Assembly (NCBI GenBank): GCA_007693785.1
Contig: RECY01000023.1
Span: forward strand, 62,001 to 126,000
DNA length: 64,000 bases
Direction of reading: 5' to 3'
DNA from: Phycisphaerales bacterium
Lineage (GTDB): Bacteria; Planctomycetota; Phycisphaerae; Phycisphaerales; UBA1924
A model generated the notes under the pieces. The model did not search any database. It saw nothing but the letters and a program-made list of their open reading frames with translations, and was not told the DNA's origin. The position numbers and the translations under genes are program-made. Shown piece by piece: positions 8,989 through 17,339 of the stretch. Every line of letters starts with the position of its first letter. The stretch's first letter is position 1.

Positions 8989-10263
8989 ATGCCCGACGAC
9001 GACCACCACCCCCCCGGGCTCACGCCCAAGCCCGTCCACGTCTTCTACGGCGGCGCCCACCTCTACACCCCCGAAACTCCCCGCAAACTCGCCCGACTCG
9101 CCCGCCAAGCCCTCGACACCCACGCCCCGGATCCCGCAGCCTTCGCCGAAGCCTTCGCCCTCGGGCCCGATGCGCTCGAGCGTGCGTCCCGCGCCCGCGA
9201 CGCGGTCCGGCGCAAGCTCGACGCGTCGCCCATCGAGGACCACCGCATCGATTTCGAGGACGGCTTCGGCGTGCGCACGGATGCCGAAGAAGACGAAGCC
9301 GCCGAGCACGCCGGACGCGCCATCGCCGAAACCCGCCGCGCCGCACCCGCCGATGCCGACGCCCCGCGTCTGGGCATCCGCATCCGCGCCTGCCACGCAC
9401 GAACCCGCGCCCGCGCCCTGCGGACGCTCGAACGCTGCATCACCGCCCTCGTGCGCGCCGCCGATGCGCCCCCGCCCCCGGGATTCGTCGTCACGCTTCC
9501 CAAGGTCCGCACGCCGAGCGAGGTCGCGACGCTCGCCGACGAGCTCGACCGCCTTGATCGCGACCTCGCCATCCCCGCCCCGCCCGGAGGCGACGCGCCC
9601 GCGATCGCGATCGAGCTGCTGATCGAGACCCCGCCCGCGCTCGCCCGCCCCGGCGCGATCGACGCCTGGATCCGGGCCGCCCGCGGGCGCGCACGATCGC
9701 TGCACCTCGGCCCGTACGACCTGCTCGCCGCCCTCCGCGTCCCCGGCGACGAGGCCGACCTGCACCACCCGTTCTGCGACGCCGCACGCCTCGCGATGCT
9801 TGCCGAAGCCGCCGAGCACCGCCTCGACGTCATCGACGGCCCCACCAAGGCCCTCCCCGTCGGCCCGGGGCGCCCCGCGATCCATCAGGGCTGGCGCCGG
9901 CACGCCCACGACATCCGGCGATCCCGATCGCTCGGGCTGCACGCCGGGTGGGACCTGCACCCGAACCAGCTCGTCAGCCGACACGCCGCCAACTGGCTGC
10001 TCGCCGACGCGGCGTTCGACGACGCCGCCCGACGCCTCCGCGGGTTCTTCCAGCAAGCCGCGAGAGCCTCACGCGTCGGCGAACGCTTCGACGACGCCTC
10101 CAGCGCTCAGACCCTGATCACCACCGTCGCCCGAGCCCTCTGGTGCGGCGCGCGCACCGAGGACGCGATCGAGCAAGCCGTCGGCCTCCCCGCCCGCACC
10201 ATCCTGACCCAACCCTTCGAACACATCGCCCGCACCGCCACGCCCCCGAGCGACCCCGCCTGA
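8989..10263 (+). CDS. DUF6986 aldolase / citrate lyase-like protein
   Basis: The 424 residues match the HpcH/HpaI-citrate lyase-malate synthase superfamily branch called DUF6986. Signature stretches are HRIDFEDGFGVRTDAEED near residue 85, LGIRI near 123, IELLIETPPAL near 206, HLGPYDLLAAL near 240 and GWDLHPNQLVSR near 321. The acidic residues in DFEDG and IET fit divalent-metal binding in a TIM barrel that handles pyruvate-like or acyl-CoA substrates. The reaction of this branch is not established. It lies directly behind the MarR gene and is probably its main target. Confidence 0.75.
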   Translation: MPDDDHHPPGLTPKPVHVFYGGAHLYTPETPRKLARLARQALDTHAPDPAAFAEAFALGPDALERASRARDAVRRKLDASPIEDHRIDFEDGFGVRTDAEEDEAAEHAGRAIAETRRAAPADADAPRLGIRIRACHARTRARALRTLERCITALVRAADAPPPPGFVVTLPKVRTPSEVATLADELDRLDRDLAIPAPPGGDAPAIAIELLIETPPALARPGAIDAWIRAARGRARSLHLGPYDLLAALRVPGDEADLHHPFCDAARLAMLAEAAEHRLDVIDGPTKALPVGPGRPAIHQGWRRHAHDIRRSRSLGLHAGWDLHPNQLVSRHAANWLLADAAFDDAARRLRGFFQQAARASRVGERFDDASSAQTLITTVARALWCGARTEDAIEQAVGLPARTILTQPFEHIARTATPPSDPA

Positions 10264-10311
10264 GCGCCCCGGAGCCGTCCCGCGCCGCTGCCCGTGCGAA
10301 GCCGCACCTTC

Positions 10312-11052
10312 TCAGGCGCGCTCTTGCACCCGCTTGAGCACGCTCTCGGCGTGTTCGATCTGCGCCGAGGCGCGGTCCAAGCAGATCCACGCCTCGTCGC
10401 GCACGCCGTCGGCCGCCGCCGACCAGGCGCGGTTCATCGTCCGCTCCGCAGCCGCGAACGCGTCCATCACCTCCGCGTACCCCCCCAGCCCGTGACGCGC
10501 GATCAGCTCCGAACGCGTGTCCACAAAGCCCGCGGCGTACGTCGACAACGCCTCCCCCAGACGATCCACGATCGCCTCCGGCTCGGCGCGCTCGGGCGTC
10601 CGCAACGCGACCACCGCCCCGCGGAGCGACGCCAGCAACGACTCCGGCGAGCCCGCACGCTCGCCGCCGTCGCCCGACGCTCCCGCGCGCTCCGCCTGCG
10701 CCTTGGCATCCTGACGCATCAGCCCCGCGCCCAACCCCAGCACCACCGCCGCGATCAGGAACGCCCACCAGTACGCCCAGCGGCCCATCGCAAACTCGCT
10801 CACACGCACGTACCGCACGCCCGCGTCGCGCAGCGCCGCCAGGTGATCCGCGGTCAGCACCGTCGCCTCGCCGTCGGCCTCGGCGGGCACGATCGCTTCG
10901 CCTTCGTCGTCCGCGCCCGCGGACGCGCTCAACTCCAGCCCAACCAGACGGTCGTCGGGCAGCGAGAGGGGGGCCAGATACGCCGTGCTGGCGGCGAGCG
11001 CCCCCACCGCGAGCCCGACAGCGATCAACACCGACGCGATGAGCTTCAACAC
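10312..11052 (-). CDS. Small two-helix membrane protein beside the OPT transporter
   Basis: A protein of 246 residues. One hydrophobic helix lies at the N terminus (MLKLIASVLIAVGLAVGALA), then an acidic loop of about 70 residues, a second helix (WAYWWAFLIAAVVLGLGAGL, near 93-112) and a soluble helical C-terminal half rich in Ala and Glu. I recognise no family. It starts 58 bases after the stop of the OPT transporter on the same strand, so they are probably co-transcribed and it may be an accessory subunit. Confidence 0.75.
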   Translation of the reverse strand: MLKLIASVLIAVGLAVGALAASTAYLAPLSLPDDRLVGLELSASAGADDEGEAIVPAEADGEATVLTADHLAALRDAGVRYVRVSEFAMGRWAYWWAFLIAAVVLGLGAGLMRQDAKAQAERAGASGDGGERAGSPESLLASLRGAVVALRTPERAEPEAIVDRLGEALSTYAAGFVDTRSELIARHGLGGYAEVMDAFAAAERTMNRAWSAAADGVRDEAWICLDRASAQIEHAESVLKRVQERA

Positions 11053-11110
11053 CAGAAAATCTCCGCGAATGCCCGGGGCGCCACGCCCCGGGCCCGAACC
11101 CGAGGCCGCC

Positions 11111-13978
11111 TCAACCCGTGATCAGCACGATCATGTTGATCAACAGGCTGAGGATCGATTCACCCACGATCAGGCCCGCGGCGAACGGCACGCCCCAGGC
11201 CTCGCTCCACGCCTTGCCGCGCGTCTTCACCGTCACGATGTTCGCCACGCACCCGATCCCGTACGTCGCGATGTAGAAGAACGGCAGGTACACGCTCAGC
11301 CCGATCAGCACGCCCAGACCCGGGAAGCTCCCGAGCCCCAGCAGCACGCCGAGCAACGCCCCGAACCCGTACAGCGTGTACGGCATGTCCCCGCCCTGCA
11401 CGCCCGTGATCACCGCTTGCAACGCCTGCGCCTGCGGAGCGCTCGTCTCCGTCCCCGGGCCCATCGCCGGCAGCCCCTGGTTCAGGTTCACTTGCGCGAT
11501 CAGCAGGATCACGAACATCGTGATGATCGGCCCGATCCCCGTGAAGATCATCTCCACCACCTGCTGACGGCGCGGCTGCGCACCCACCAGATAGCCCGTC
11601 TTCAGGTCCGCCATCATGTCGGCCGCGCACGTGATCGCCACACAGAGCGCCGCGCCGATCAGCACCGCTCCCGTTACCGCCCCCGTCCCCGCCAGCAGCA
11701 GCACCAGCACCACCGTCAGCAGCGCCATCCCGCTGATCGGGCTCCAGTCGGTCATGCCCGTGCACTGCGCGATGATGATCCCCGCGAACCAGATCCACAG
11801 CGCCCCCACCACCGCGATGATCGCGGCCCGCAGGTGGCTGTTGATCCCGTGCAGCCAGCCCGGGCGCGCGCCGGTCGACGCCAGCCACTCGGCCCGCTGC
11901 TCGGCGCTCCACTCGTTCGTAAAGACGTCCCGCGCCTCGGGCGTCGCGAACGCCAACGCGTAGCCGCGGTAGTCCGCCGTCACCCGCTCGCCCCGGTCCT
12001 CCACCTGCTGCTCGGTCACCGGGCAGGCCTGGTTGATCGGCATATTCCCCACAAAGTCGGCCGCGAAGAACAGCAGCACCAGCGCCGTCGCCGCCGCGAT
12101 GATCAGCGTCTTCAGCCCGAGCTCGTCGCGCCCCTTCCCGCCCGCCGACGCAATCGTGCCCCCGCCCGACCGCGCGATGCTCTTGAGCGCCTCGCGGATC
12201 GCCGGCAGGCTGAACACCACGCCCATCAACGCCCCGCCCAGCAGCAGGCCGATCCCCAGCGGGCGGTTGAAGCTGTTGAACGCGAAGCCCGGCGCGTCCT
12301 CGGCCGACACCGTCGCCGGCAGCCAACCCATGTTGTAACTCACCGGGTTCAGCACGAAGTACGCCAGGATCCCACCGCCCAGCACCATCAGCCCGGCCTT
12401 GCCCGACAGAAACCCCGCCCCGATCGCGAACGGCGCGATCGCGAACACGAGCTGGAACTCGCTCGGCAAGCCCAGCACACGCCCGACGTCCACCATGTTG
12501 TCGGTCACGAAGTAATCGCCCTGACCGTCCCCCGCACGGTCGTTCCGCGCGACGATCCGGTCGTACCGCGCCCGCGCACGCTCGGCCTCCGCCACCGCGC
12601 GCTCGTGAGCCGCCAGAGCCTCCGGCCCCGACGCCTCCGCCGACGCACGCTCGCGCAACGACTCCACCGGGACGCCCTCGAGCAACGCCTGCTGCTCGAG
12701 CTGCCCTTCGTCCATCAGCCCCAGCGGCCTCGTCGGCGCCGGCGCCGGAGGCGTCGGCATCGGCAGCCGAAGCCCCAGATCCTGATACCCCACCAGCGGC
12801 ACGCGGGGCCAATACGAACGCTCGAACGCCGACCACGACAACAGCTCCAGCGTCGGCAAACCCGCCGGCAGCTCCACACCCTCCGAACCCGACGAAGCCA
12901 GCGTCCGGTCCGCTCGGTATAGGTGCCACGCGTCCAGCAAACGCGCCTCGACGAGCGCCTCGTAACGCGCGGCCGTCTCCTCCTCGGGCTCGCCCGCCAA
13001 CGCCTCCACACGCACCCCGCCCAGCCCCGCCGCGTGGAACGCCGCTGTAAACGACGCCAGATCCGTCGGCTCACCCGAGCCCGGCGGCAAACGCAACGAC
13101 TCGCCCGCCTCCGAACCCGCCAGATCCTGCAGATACACCAGGTACGCGTCGAACGCGTACGCGTCGCTCGCGCTCAGCTCGCCTGCGTGGTCGTGCAAAC
13201 GCCGCCCCGCCGCCACGCGCTCCGGGCTCGGCCTCCGCTGCGACTGCCACTGCGACAGCTCCCGAAGACGGTTCGCCTCCGCCGCCGTCATCCGGTCCCG
13301 CTGCACCAGCGACGTCCGATCATCCGGATTCGCCTTGAATCGCATGTTGGGCAGCTGCGCCGGGAGCGCGATCAACGCGCTCACCGCGATCCCCGCGATC
13401 AGCACCAGCGACTTCTTCGCCCCCGCCCCCGGGCTTTTCAAAATCGTCGCCACGCCCACCGCCGACGGGAAACGCAGGCGATCGATATCCAGCATCTGCT
13501 TCCGCAGCGGCACGATGAACGCGCACCCCAGGATCGCCCCCGCGACGCACGCCAGCGTGATCAGCCAGAAGTTCAGGCCGCCCGGGTCGAGCTTGATCCC
13601 GATCAGCAGCAGCACCGGGACGGTAAAGATCACGCCCGAGTTCGGCGTGTTCACCGCCGAGGCGATCGTCTGCCCGATGTTCGTCTCGAGGATCGTCCCC
13701 CGGCGCAGCAGCCCGCGCAGCACGCCGAAGCCCAGCACCGCCGCGATCGCCGAGCCCACGATCGTGAACCCGATCTTGAGCCCCGCATAAGTGATCGCGG
13801 CGTTCATGATCGCGCCGAAGATCACCCCGAACACGATCGCGCTGACCGTCACCTCGCGGTAGCGACGCTGGAAGATCGGACGCCCGACCGCGTCGTCGCC
13901 CAACGACGACGCGCGAACCGGACCACCCCCGCCACCCGCACCACCCTCGCCAGCCGGTCCCGTCACGTCAGACATCAT
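11111..13978 (-). CDS. OPT-family transporter with a large soluble insert
   Basis: A transporter of the oligopeptide transporter (OPT) superfamily, which moves peptides or metal-ligand complexes. The 955 residues start with VTVSAIVFGVIFGAIMNAA and YAGLKIGFTI. Late in the protein comes the signature TCAADMMADLKTGYLVGAQP. Bacterial members usually have about 550-670 residues. The excess is a charged, mostly helical insert of about 290 residues between roughly 205 and 500, after LIALPAQLPNMRF, probably on the outer face. A second short soluble loop lies near 635-715. A GGAG Shine-Dalgarno precedes the ATG at 13978 (a second ATG follows at 13975). The substrate is unknown. Confidence 0.88.
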   Translation of the reverse strand: MMSDVTGPAGEGGAGGGGGPVRASSLGDDAVGRPIFQRRYREVTVSAIVFGVIFGAIMNAAITYAGLKIGFTIVGSAIAAVLGFGVLRGLLRRGTILETNIGQTIASAVNTPNSGVIFTVPVLLLIGIKLDPGGLNFWLITLACVAGAILGCAFIVPLRKQMLDIDRLRFPSAVGVATILKSPGAGAKKSLVLIAGIAVSALIALPAQLPNMRFKANPDDRTSLVQRDRMTAAEANRLRELSQWQSQRRPSPERVAAGRRLHDHAGELSASDAYAFDAYLVYLQDLAGSEAGESLRLPPGSGEPTDLASFTAAFHAAGLGGVRVEALAGEPEEETAARYEALVEARLLDAWHLYRADRTLASSGSEGVELPAGLPTLELLSWSAFERSYWPRVPLVGYQDLGLRLPMPTPPAPAPTRPLGLMDEGQLEQQALLEGVPVESLRERASAEASGPEALAAHERAVAEAERARARYDRIVARNDRAGDGQGDYFVTDNMVDVGRVLGLPSEFQLVFAIAPFAIGAGFLSGKAGLMVLGGGILAYFVLNPVSYNMGWLPATVSAEDAPGFAFNSFNRPLGIGLLLGGALMGVVFSLPAIREALKSIARSGGGTIASAGGKGRDELGLKTLIIAAATALVLLFFAADFVGNMPINQACPVTEQQVEDRGERVTADYRGYALAFATPEARDVFTNEWSAEQRAEWLASTGARPGWLHGINSHLRAAIIAVVGALWIWFAGIIIAQCTGMTDWSPISGMALLTVVLVLLLAGTGAVTGAVLIGAALCVAITCAADMMADLKTGYLVGAQPRRQQVVEMIFTGIGPIITMFVILLIAQVNLNQGLPAMGPGTETSAPQAQALQAVITGVQGGDMPYTLYGFGALLGVLLGLGSFPGLGVLIGLSVYLPFFYIATYGIGCVANIVTVKTRGKAWSEAWGVPFAAGLIVGESILSLLINMIVLITG

Positions 13979-14098
13979 CGCTCCGGTGCAAGAACCTCAG
14001 GCCTCGACCCCCGACACCACCACCCGCCCCTCGCGAGCCGCACATGGTGCGCGATCCCGCCCCGCCGCACAAGTCCGACCCCGCACGCCCACAAACAA

Positions 14099-14127
14099 CA
14101 ACGCCCCGGCGCGTCGCCGGGGCGTTG
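14099..14127 (-). terminator. Rho-independent terminator of rpmH
   Basis: A perfect 13-bp stem (14099-14111 with 14115-14127) with a 3-base loop. On the minus strand it is followed by TTGTTTGT. The plus-strand side is A-rich, so it terminates rpmH rather than anything coming from the left. Confidence 0.85.
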
Positions 14128-14174
14128 AAAAAGTCATATGCATCGGGCCGAAACGCGCCACACGCCGAGGCGTG

Positions 14175-14321
14175 TCAGCACTTCGCGGCGTTCACCGTGC
14201 GACCGGCGCGACGGCGGTTGTTAATGATCTTCCGCCCGCTCTTGGTCCGCATCCGTGCACGGAAGCCCAGCTTCCGGAAACGCTTGATCTTGCTCGTCCG
14301 CCTCGGGTAGTGAATCGCCAT
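14175..14321 (-). CDS. rpmH: 50S ribosomal protein bL34
   Basis: A 48-residue basic protein of the large subunit. The core FRKLGFRARMRTKSGRKIIN is the bL34 signature. The start MAIHYPRR differs from the common MKRTYQPS start. The frame stays open upstream, but the ATG at 14321 gives the normal length. In many bacteria rpmH is followed by rnpA, yidD and yidC. Here it stands alone and is followed by its own terminator, 12 kb from yidC-mnmE. Confidence 0.95.
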   Translation of the reverse strand: MAIHYPRRTSKIKRFRKLGFRARMRTKSGRKIINNRRRAGRTVNAAKC

Positions 14322-14415
14322 CGCGCCGCTCCGAATCCGTGTCAGGAACCCGTCAAAGACCCGCTCCGGACCAAGACGCGGCAAGCCGGGCCCGAGTCCG
14401 AAACGGCAGGACAGA

Positions 14416-14444
14416 TTGATAGCCCCCACACCGCCCTCAAGCAA
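14416..14444 (-). promoter_or_regulatory. Probable rpmH promoter
   Basis: On the minus strand TTGCTT (14439-14444) and TATCAA (14416-14421) are 17 bases apart. Transcription would start near 14409 and leave a leader of about 90 bases before the rpmH ATG. Confidence 0.45.
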
Positions 14445-14569
14445 GCCCCCCGCCGATCACCCGCGCCCGCACGACCCGCCCCCACCCCCGTGCACGATCG
14501 ATCAAAGTCCGATAAATAAAATGACTCCGGAGCAAATCCCTCATTGAGGGCGTTGTCACGCCAAAACCC

Positions 14570-14598
14570 TTGGCACGATCCGCGGGATCTCGTACGAT
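14570..14598 (+). promoter_or_regulatory. Promoter before the rnc leader
   Basis: TTGGCA (14570-14575), 17 bases, TACGAT (14593-14598). The predicted start is 14605, which is exactly the first base of the long fold described in the next entry. No better promoter lies between here and the rnc ATG. Confidence 0.6.
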
Positions 14599-14604
14599 GC
14601 ATTC

Positions 14605-14765
14605 GGACGCAGCCGAGCCAGCTTTTTCCGAGGCGGGCGTGCTGCCGTTCGTGGACCGTCAACGCACGGGTTGCTCGGGGCGGATCCGCCCCAGCCCGTC
14701 GGGGGAGCGGTCTCCGAACAGCCGCACCCTGCAGGAACGCCCGGGGTGGGCTGAGGCGTGCGTCC
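14605..14765 (+). ncRNA. Rod-like structured RNA: rnc leader or independent small RNA
   Basis: Nine short helices nest in order: 14605-14611 with 14759-14765; 14612-14614 with 14755-14757; 14616-14619 with 14749-14752; 14634-14640 with 14737-14743; 14642-14645 with 14731-14734; 14647-14651 with 14715-14719; 14654-14658 with 14708-14712; 14666-14670 with 14695-14699; and an apical GGGGCG/CGCCCC hairpin at 14677-14692. The outermost helix begins at the predicted transcription start. I see no SRP, RNase P or tmRNA signature. No T-run follows, so read-through into rnc (ATG 14869) is likely. RNase III of E. coli cuts a stem in its own leader, so autoregulation is the leading idea. A 6S-like small RNA is the alternative. 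Confidence 0.5.
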
Positions 14766-14774
14766 CGGCCGTCC

Positions 14775-14797
14775 CGATGGCGACTTCTTCGCCCTCG
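14775..14797 (+). other. Hairpin between the rod-like RNA and rnc
   Basis: Nine bases (14775-14783) pair with 14789-14797 with one mismatch around a 5-base loop. No T-run follows, so it is not an obvious terminator. It could be part of the rnc leader structure. Confidence 0.35.
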
Positions 14798-14868
14798 GAC
14801 GCGTCTGTCGCCGCGCCCGGCGACAACGCGGGGATTCTCCACGACCGAGGCAACGGGACCCGCCCTCG

Positions 14869-15603
14869 ATGGACGACGCCACGCGCCAAGCCGCCGAACA
14901 CACCCTCGGCTACCGGTTCAAAAACCCCGAACTCCTCGCCCGCAGCCTCCGGCACGCCTCGGTGACCGACGACCGGCTCGAATCCAACGAGCGCATGGAG
15001 TTCCTCGGCGACGCCGTCCTCGGCATGGTCGCCTGCGATCTCATCTACCAGGGCTACCCCGACCACCTCGAAGGCGACATGACCAAGCTCAAGAGCACCG
15101 TCGTCTCCCGGCGCACCTGCGCCCGCATCGCCCGCCAGCTCGGGCTCGAGGACATGCTCGAACTCGGCAAAGGCATGCGCAACAACTGCGACCGGCTCCC
15201 CTGCTCGCTCAGCGCCTGCGTCCTCGAAGCCGTCATCGCGGCCGTCTACCTCGACGGCGGGATCGACGCCGCCCGAGCCTTCCTCGAGCCGCTCCTCGAG
15301 CCCTGCATCGACGAGGCCGCCAACTGCGGGCACCAGCAGAACTTCAAAAGCGTCCTCCAGCAGCACGCCACCGGCGACGGCCTCGCCCAGCCCACCTACC
15401 GCGTGCTCGACGAGCAAGGCCCCGACCACGCCAAGGCGTTCAAAGTCGCCGTCGAGATCGACACCCGACGCTTCCCGCCCTCCTGGGGCAACAATAAGAA
15501 GGCCGCCGAGCAACAGGCCGCCCTCAACGCCCTCCGCGAGCTCGGCGTCGTCGAGCCGACCGGGCGCGACGGCGAGGTCCGCGTCATCACCGACGCGAAA
15601 TAG
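14869..15603 (+). CDS. rnc: Ribonuclease III
   Basis: Cuts double-stranded RNA in rRNA precursors and structured messages. The 244 residues have the family signature NERMEFLGDAVLG near residue 42 and the second acidic metal site in ACVLEAVIAAVYLDGG. A C-terminal double-stranded RNA-binding domain begins at NFKSVLQQHA and ends with NKKAAEQQAALNALREL. The ATG at 14869 gives the usual N terminus; the frame stays open to 14758, but that part looks non-coding. The long folded leader upstream is a natural substrate for this enzyme. Confidence 0.94.
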   Translation: MDDATRQAAEHTLGYRFKNPELLARSLRHASVTDDRLESNERMEFLGDAVLGMVACDLIYQGYPDHLEGDMTKLKSTVVSRRTCARIARQLGLEDMLELGKGMRNNCDRLPCSLSACVLEAVIAAVYLDGGIDAARAFLEPLLEPCIDEAANCGHQQNFKSVLQQHATGDGLAQPTYRVLDEQGPDHAKAFKVAVEIDTRRFPPSWGNNKKAAEQQAALNALRELGVVEPTGRDGEVRVITDAK

Positions 15604-15666
15604 CCCGCCCCGCACGGGCCTTGGCGATCGCCCGGGTCCCCCCCATCGCTCGCGCCCGAGCCGCTC

Positions 15667-17241
15667 TCAATCCCGGGCCCGTAGGTCGATCACCACCGGC
15701 ACGTGGTCACTCGCCGACGAATCCGCCTCCTCCAAGCCGTGGCGCGCCAGCGTGCGCGCGCTCAGGCGGCGCGTGTCCAGCACGAACGCGTGGACCAGCT
15801 CCGCCCCGCTCTCGTTGTAGACCGCCCAGTCCAGACGCCCCGGCGCGAACCAGCTCGACGCCTCCGCCCACGTGTAGAACGACGCGTCCCCGAGCACCGG
15901 CGCCGACGCCACCGCCAGGTCCGAGCCGTCGTCATCCAGCCCCTCGACCAGGCGCTCCAGCGGCGTCCGCGTCCCCACCAGGTTGACGTCCCCGCCCAGC
16001 ACGACCAAGCTCGCCCCCGACGCCTCGAGCGCCGACGCCACCGCGTCGCGGATCGCCGCCGCCTCGTCGATCCGCGTCTGGTCCTCGCTCGAGCCCGCGC
16101 CCCCGCAGCACTTCAGGTGCATCGAGCCCACCAACGCCGAGCCCGCGGGCGTCTCGACCCGCGCCCCCACAAACCGCACCGTCGCCCCGCCCGCGCGACG
16201 CACCGGCCCCTCGAGAAACGACGACGCCGGGTGGCGGCTCACCACCGCCACGCCCCACGTCTCGTTCCGGATCACGTGCCACGGCGCCCCGTCGGGCAGC
16301 ATCGCGTTGAACCACCCGCGGATGTCGGCTTCGCTCGAGTTCGTCCATTCCTGCACCAGCACCACGTCCGGATCCAGCGCGCTGAGCTTGTTCGCAAACG
16401 GGCCCGGGTTCGACATCGGCGCCCCGCGCTCCACGTTGTAGTTCACCACCCGCAGCGCCCCCGCCGGCTTGACCGGGATCGGCGCGTCCGCACGCGGCGC
16501 CTCCGCCGAGCGCGCCGGGAGCGACACCTCGAACGGATCGCTGAAGCCCAGCAAACGGTTCCGCTCGTCGTACACCGCGACCACGCCCCGGGCGACGCCC
16601 GTCGCCTCCAGGCCCGCCAACGCCGCCACGCCGTCCAGGTGACGGCTCACCCGCGCCTCGTACCACGCGCTCGCGTATGTCGGGCTCGCCATGAAGTCGG
16701 CGTCCGCGTGCGAGATCCGCGTTGCCTCGCCCGACGCGTCGAACGCCCGCACGAGCACGCCGCTCCCCCGCCCGCCCGCCACACGCGGGCTGAACCGGAC
16801 TTCCAGGTCCGCGCCCAGTTCGACCGACCGCCCCAGCCCCTCCACCGCGCGACCCGTCGAGGCCCGCCCGTCGAGGTCCAGGTGGAGCACGACCTGCTCG
16901 GACGACGCCTGGATCGCGGCCCCCGCTTCCTCGCCGGGGCTGAACCGCAAATAGAGATAGTCCCCGTCCGCGATCGCCGCGACACCCTCGGGCCAATCGT
17001 CGAACGAGCCGTCGATCCGGATCCGCGCGCGATCGGGGGCCGAGGTCGTCGCCAGAGCGGCACGGGGGTCCTCGCTCGCCCCGCGAGACCCGCCCGCCCC
17101 CTGCGCCTCGGCCGGGCTCGAGCACCCCGCGGTCGCGAAGCACACGCCGCCCCAGATCGCCGCCAGCCACACGCCCCGCGCCCCGTCACCCCGCACCCAG
17201 TCAGACCGAAAACAGTCACGCACCGCGAATCTCCACGCCAT
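15667..17241 (-). CDS. Exported endonuclease/exonuclease/phosphatase-family lipoprotein
   Basis: The 524 residues start with a signal peptide ending ATAGCSS (lipobox). About 200 residues of beta-rich domain follow (IDGSFDDWPEGVAAIADGDYL), resembling the carbohydrate-binding-like domains of outer-surface proteins. From about residue 255 comes a DNase I-like fold: LRVVNYNVERGA, VVLVQEW, LVGSMHLKCCGG, VVLGGDVNLVG and the closing SSASDHVPVVIDL with the catalytic Asp-His. The substrate may be DNA, a phosphodiester or a sugar-phosphate. Start 17241 (MAWRF) is preferred to 17262. It converges with rnc. Confidence 0.82.
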   Translation of the reverse strand: MAWRFAVRDCFRSDWVRGDGARGVWLAAIWGGVCFATAGCSSPAEAQGAGGSRGASEDPRAALATTSAPDRARIRIDGSFDDWPEGVAAIADGDYLYLRFSPGEEAGAAIQASSEQVVLHLDLDGRASTGRAVEGLGRSVELGADLEVRFSPRVAGGRGSGVLVRAFDASGEATRISHADADFMASPTYASAWYEARVSRHLDGVAALAGLEATGVARGVVAVYDERNRLLGFSDPFEVSLPARSAEAPRADAPIPVKPAGALRVVNYNVERGAPMSNPGPFANKLSALDPDVVLVQEWTNSSEADIRGWFNAMLPDGAPWHVIRNETWGVAVVSRHPASSFLEGPVRRAGGATVRFVGARVETPAGSALVGSMHLKCCGGAGSSEDQTRIDEAAAIRDAVASALEASGASLVVLGGDVNLVGTRTPLERLVEGLDDDGSDLAVASAPVLGDASFYTWAEASSWFAPGRLDWAVYNESGAELVHAFVLDTRRLSARTLARHGLEEADSSASDHVPVVIDLRARD

Positions 17242-17339
17242 CGATCCACGCTCCTTCGTCAAAAACCGCGCGACAACGGGTCACCCGGCGCCACGACCAC
17301 CACCATACCCCCGCAGCCCGGGCCCCACCCCGCACCCGC

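Noticed and set aside
14322-14600. Possible replication origin beside rpmH
   Set aside because: No DnaA boxes of the TTATCCACA type are seen and dnaA is not nearby; the AT-rich piece near 14510-14520 is short.
14605-14765. Calling the rod-like RNA an SRP RNA, RNase P RNA or tmRNA
   Set aside because: The GGAAG-type SRP tip, the RNase P conserved blocks and a tRNA-like end are not present.
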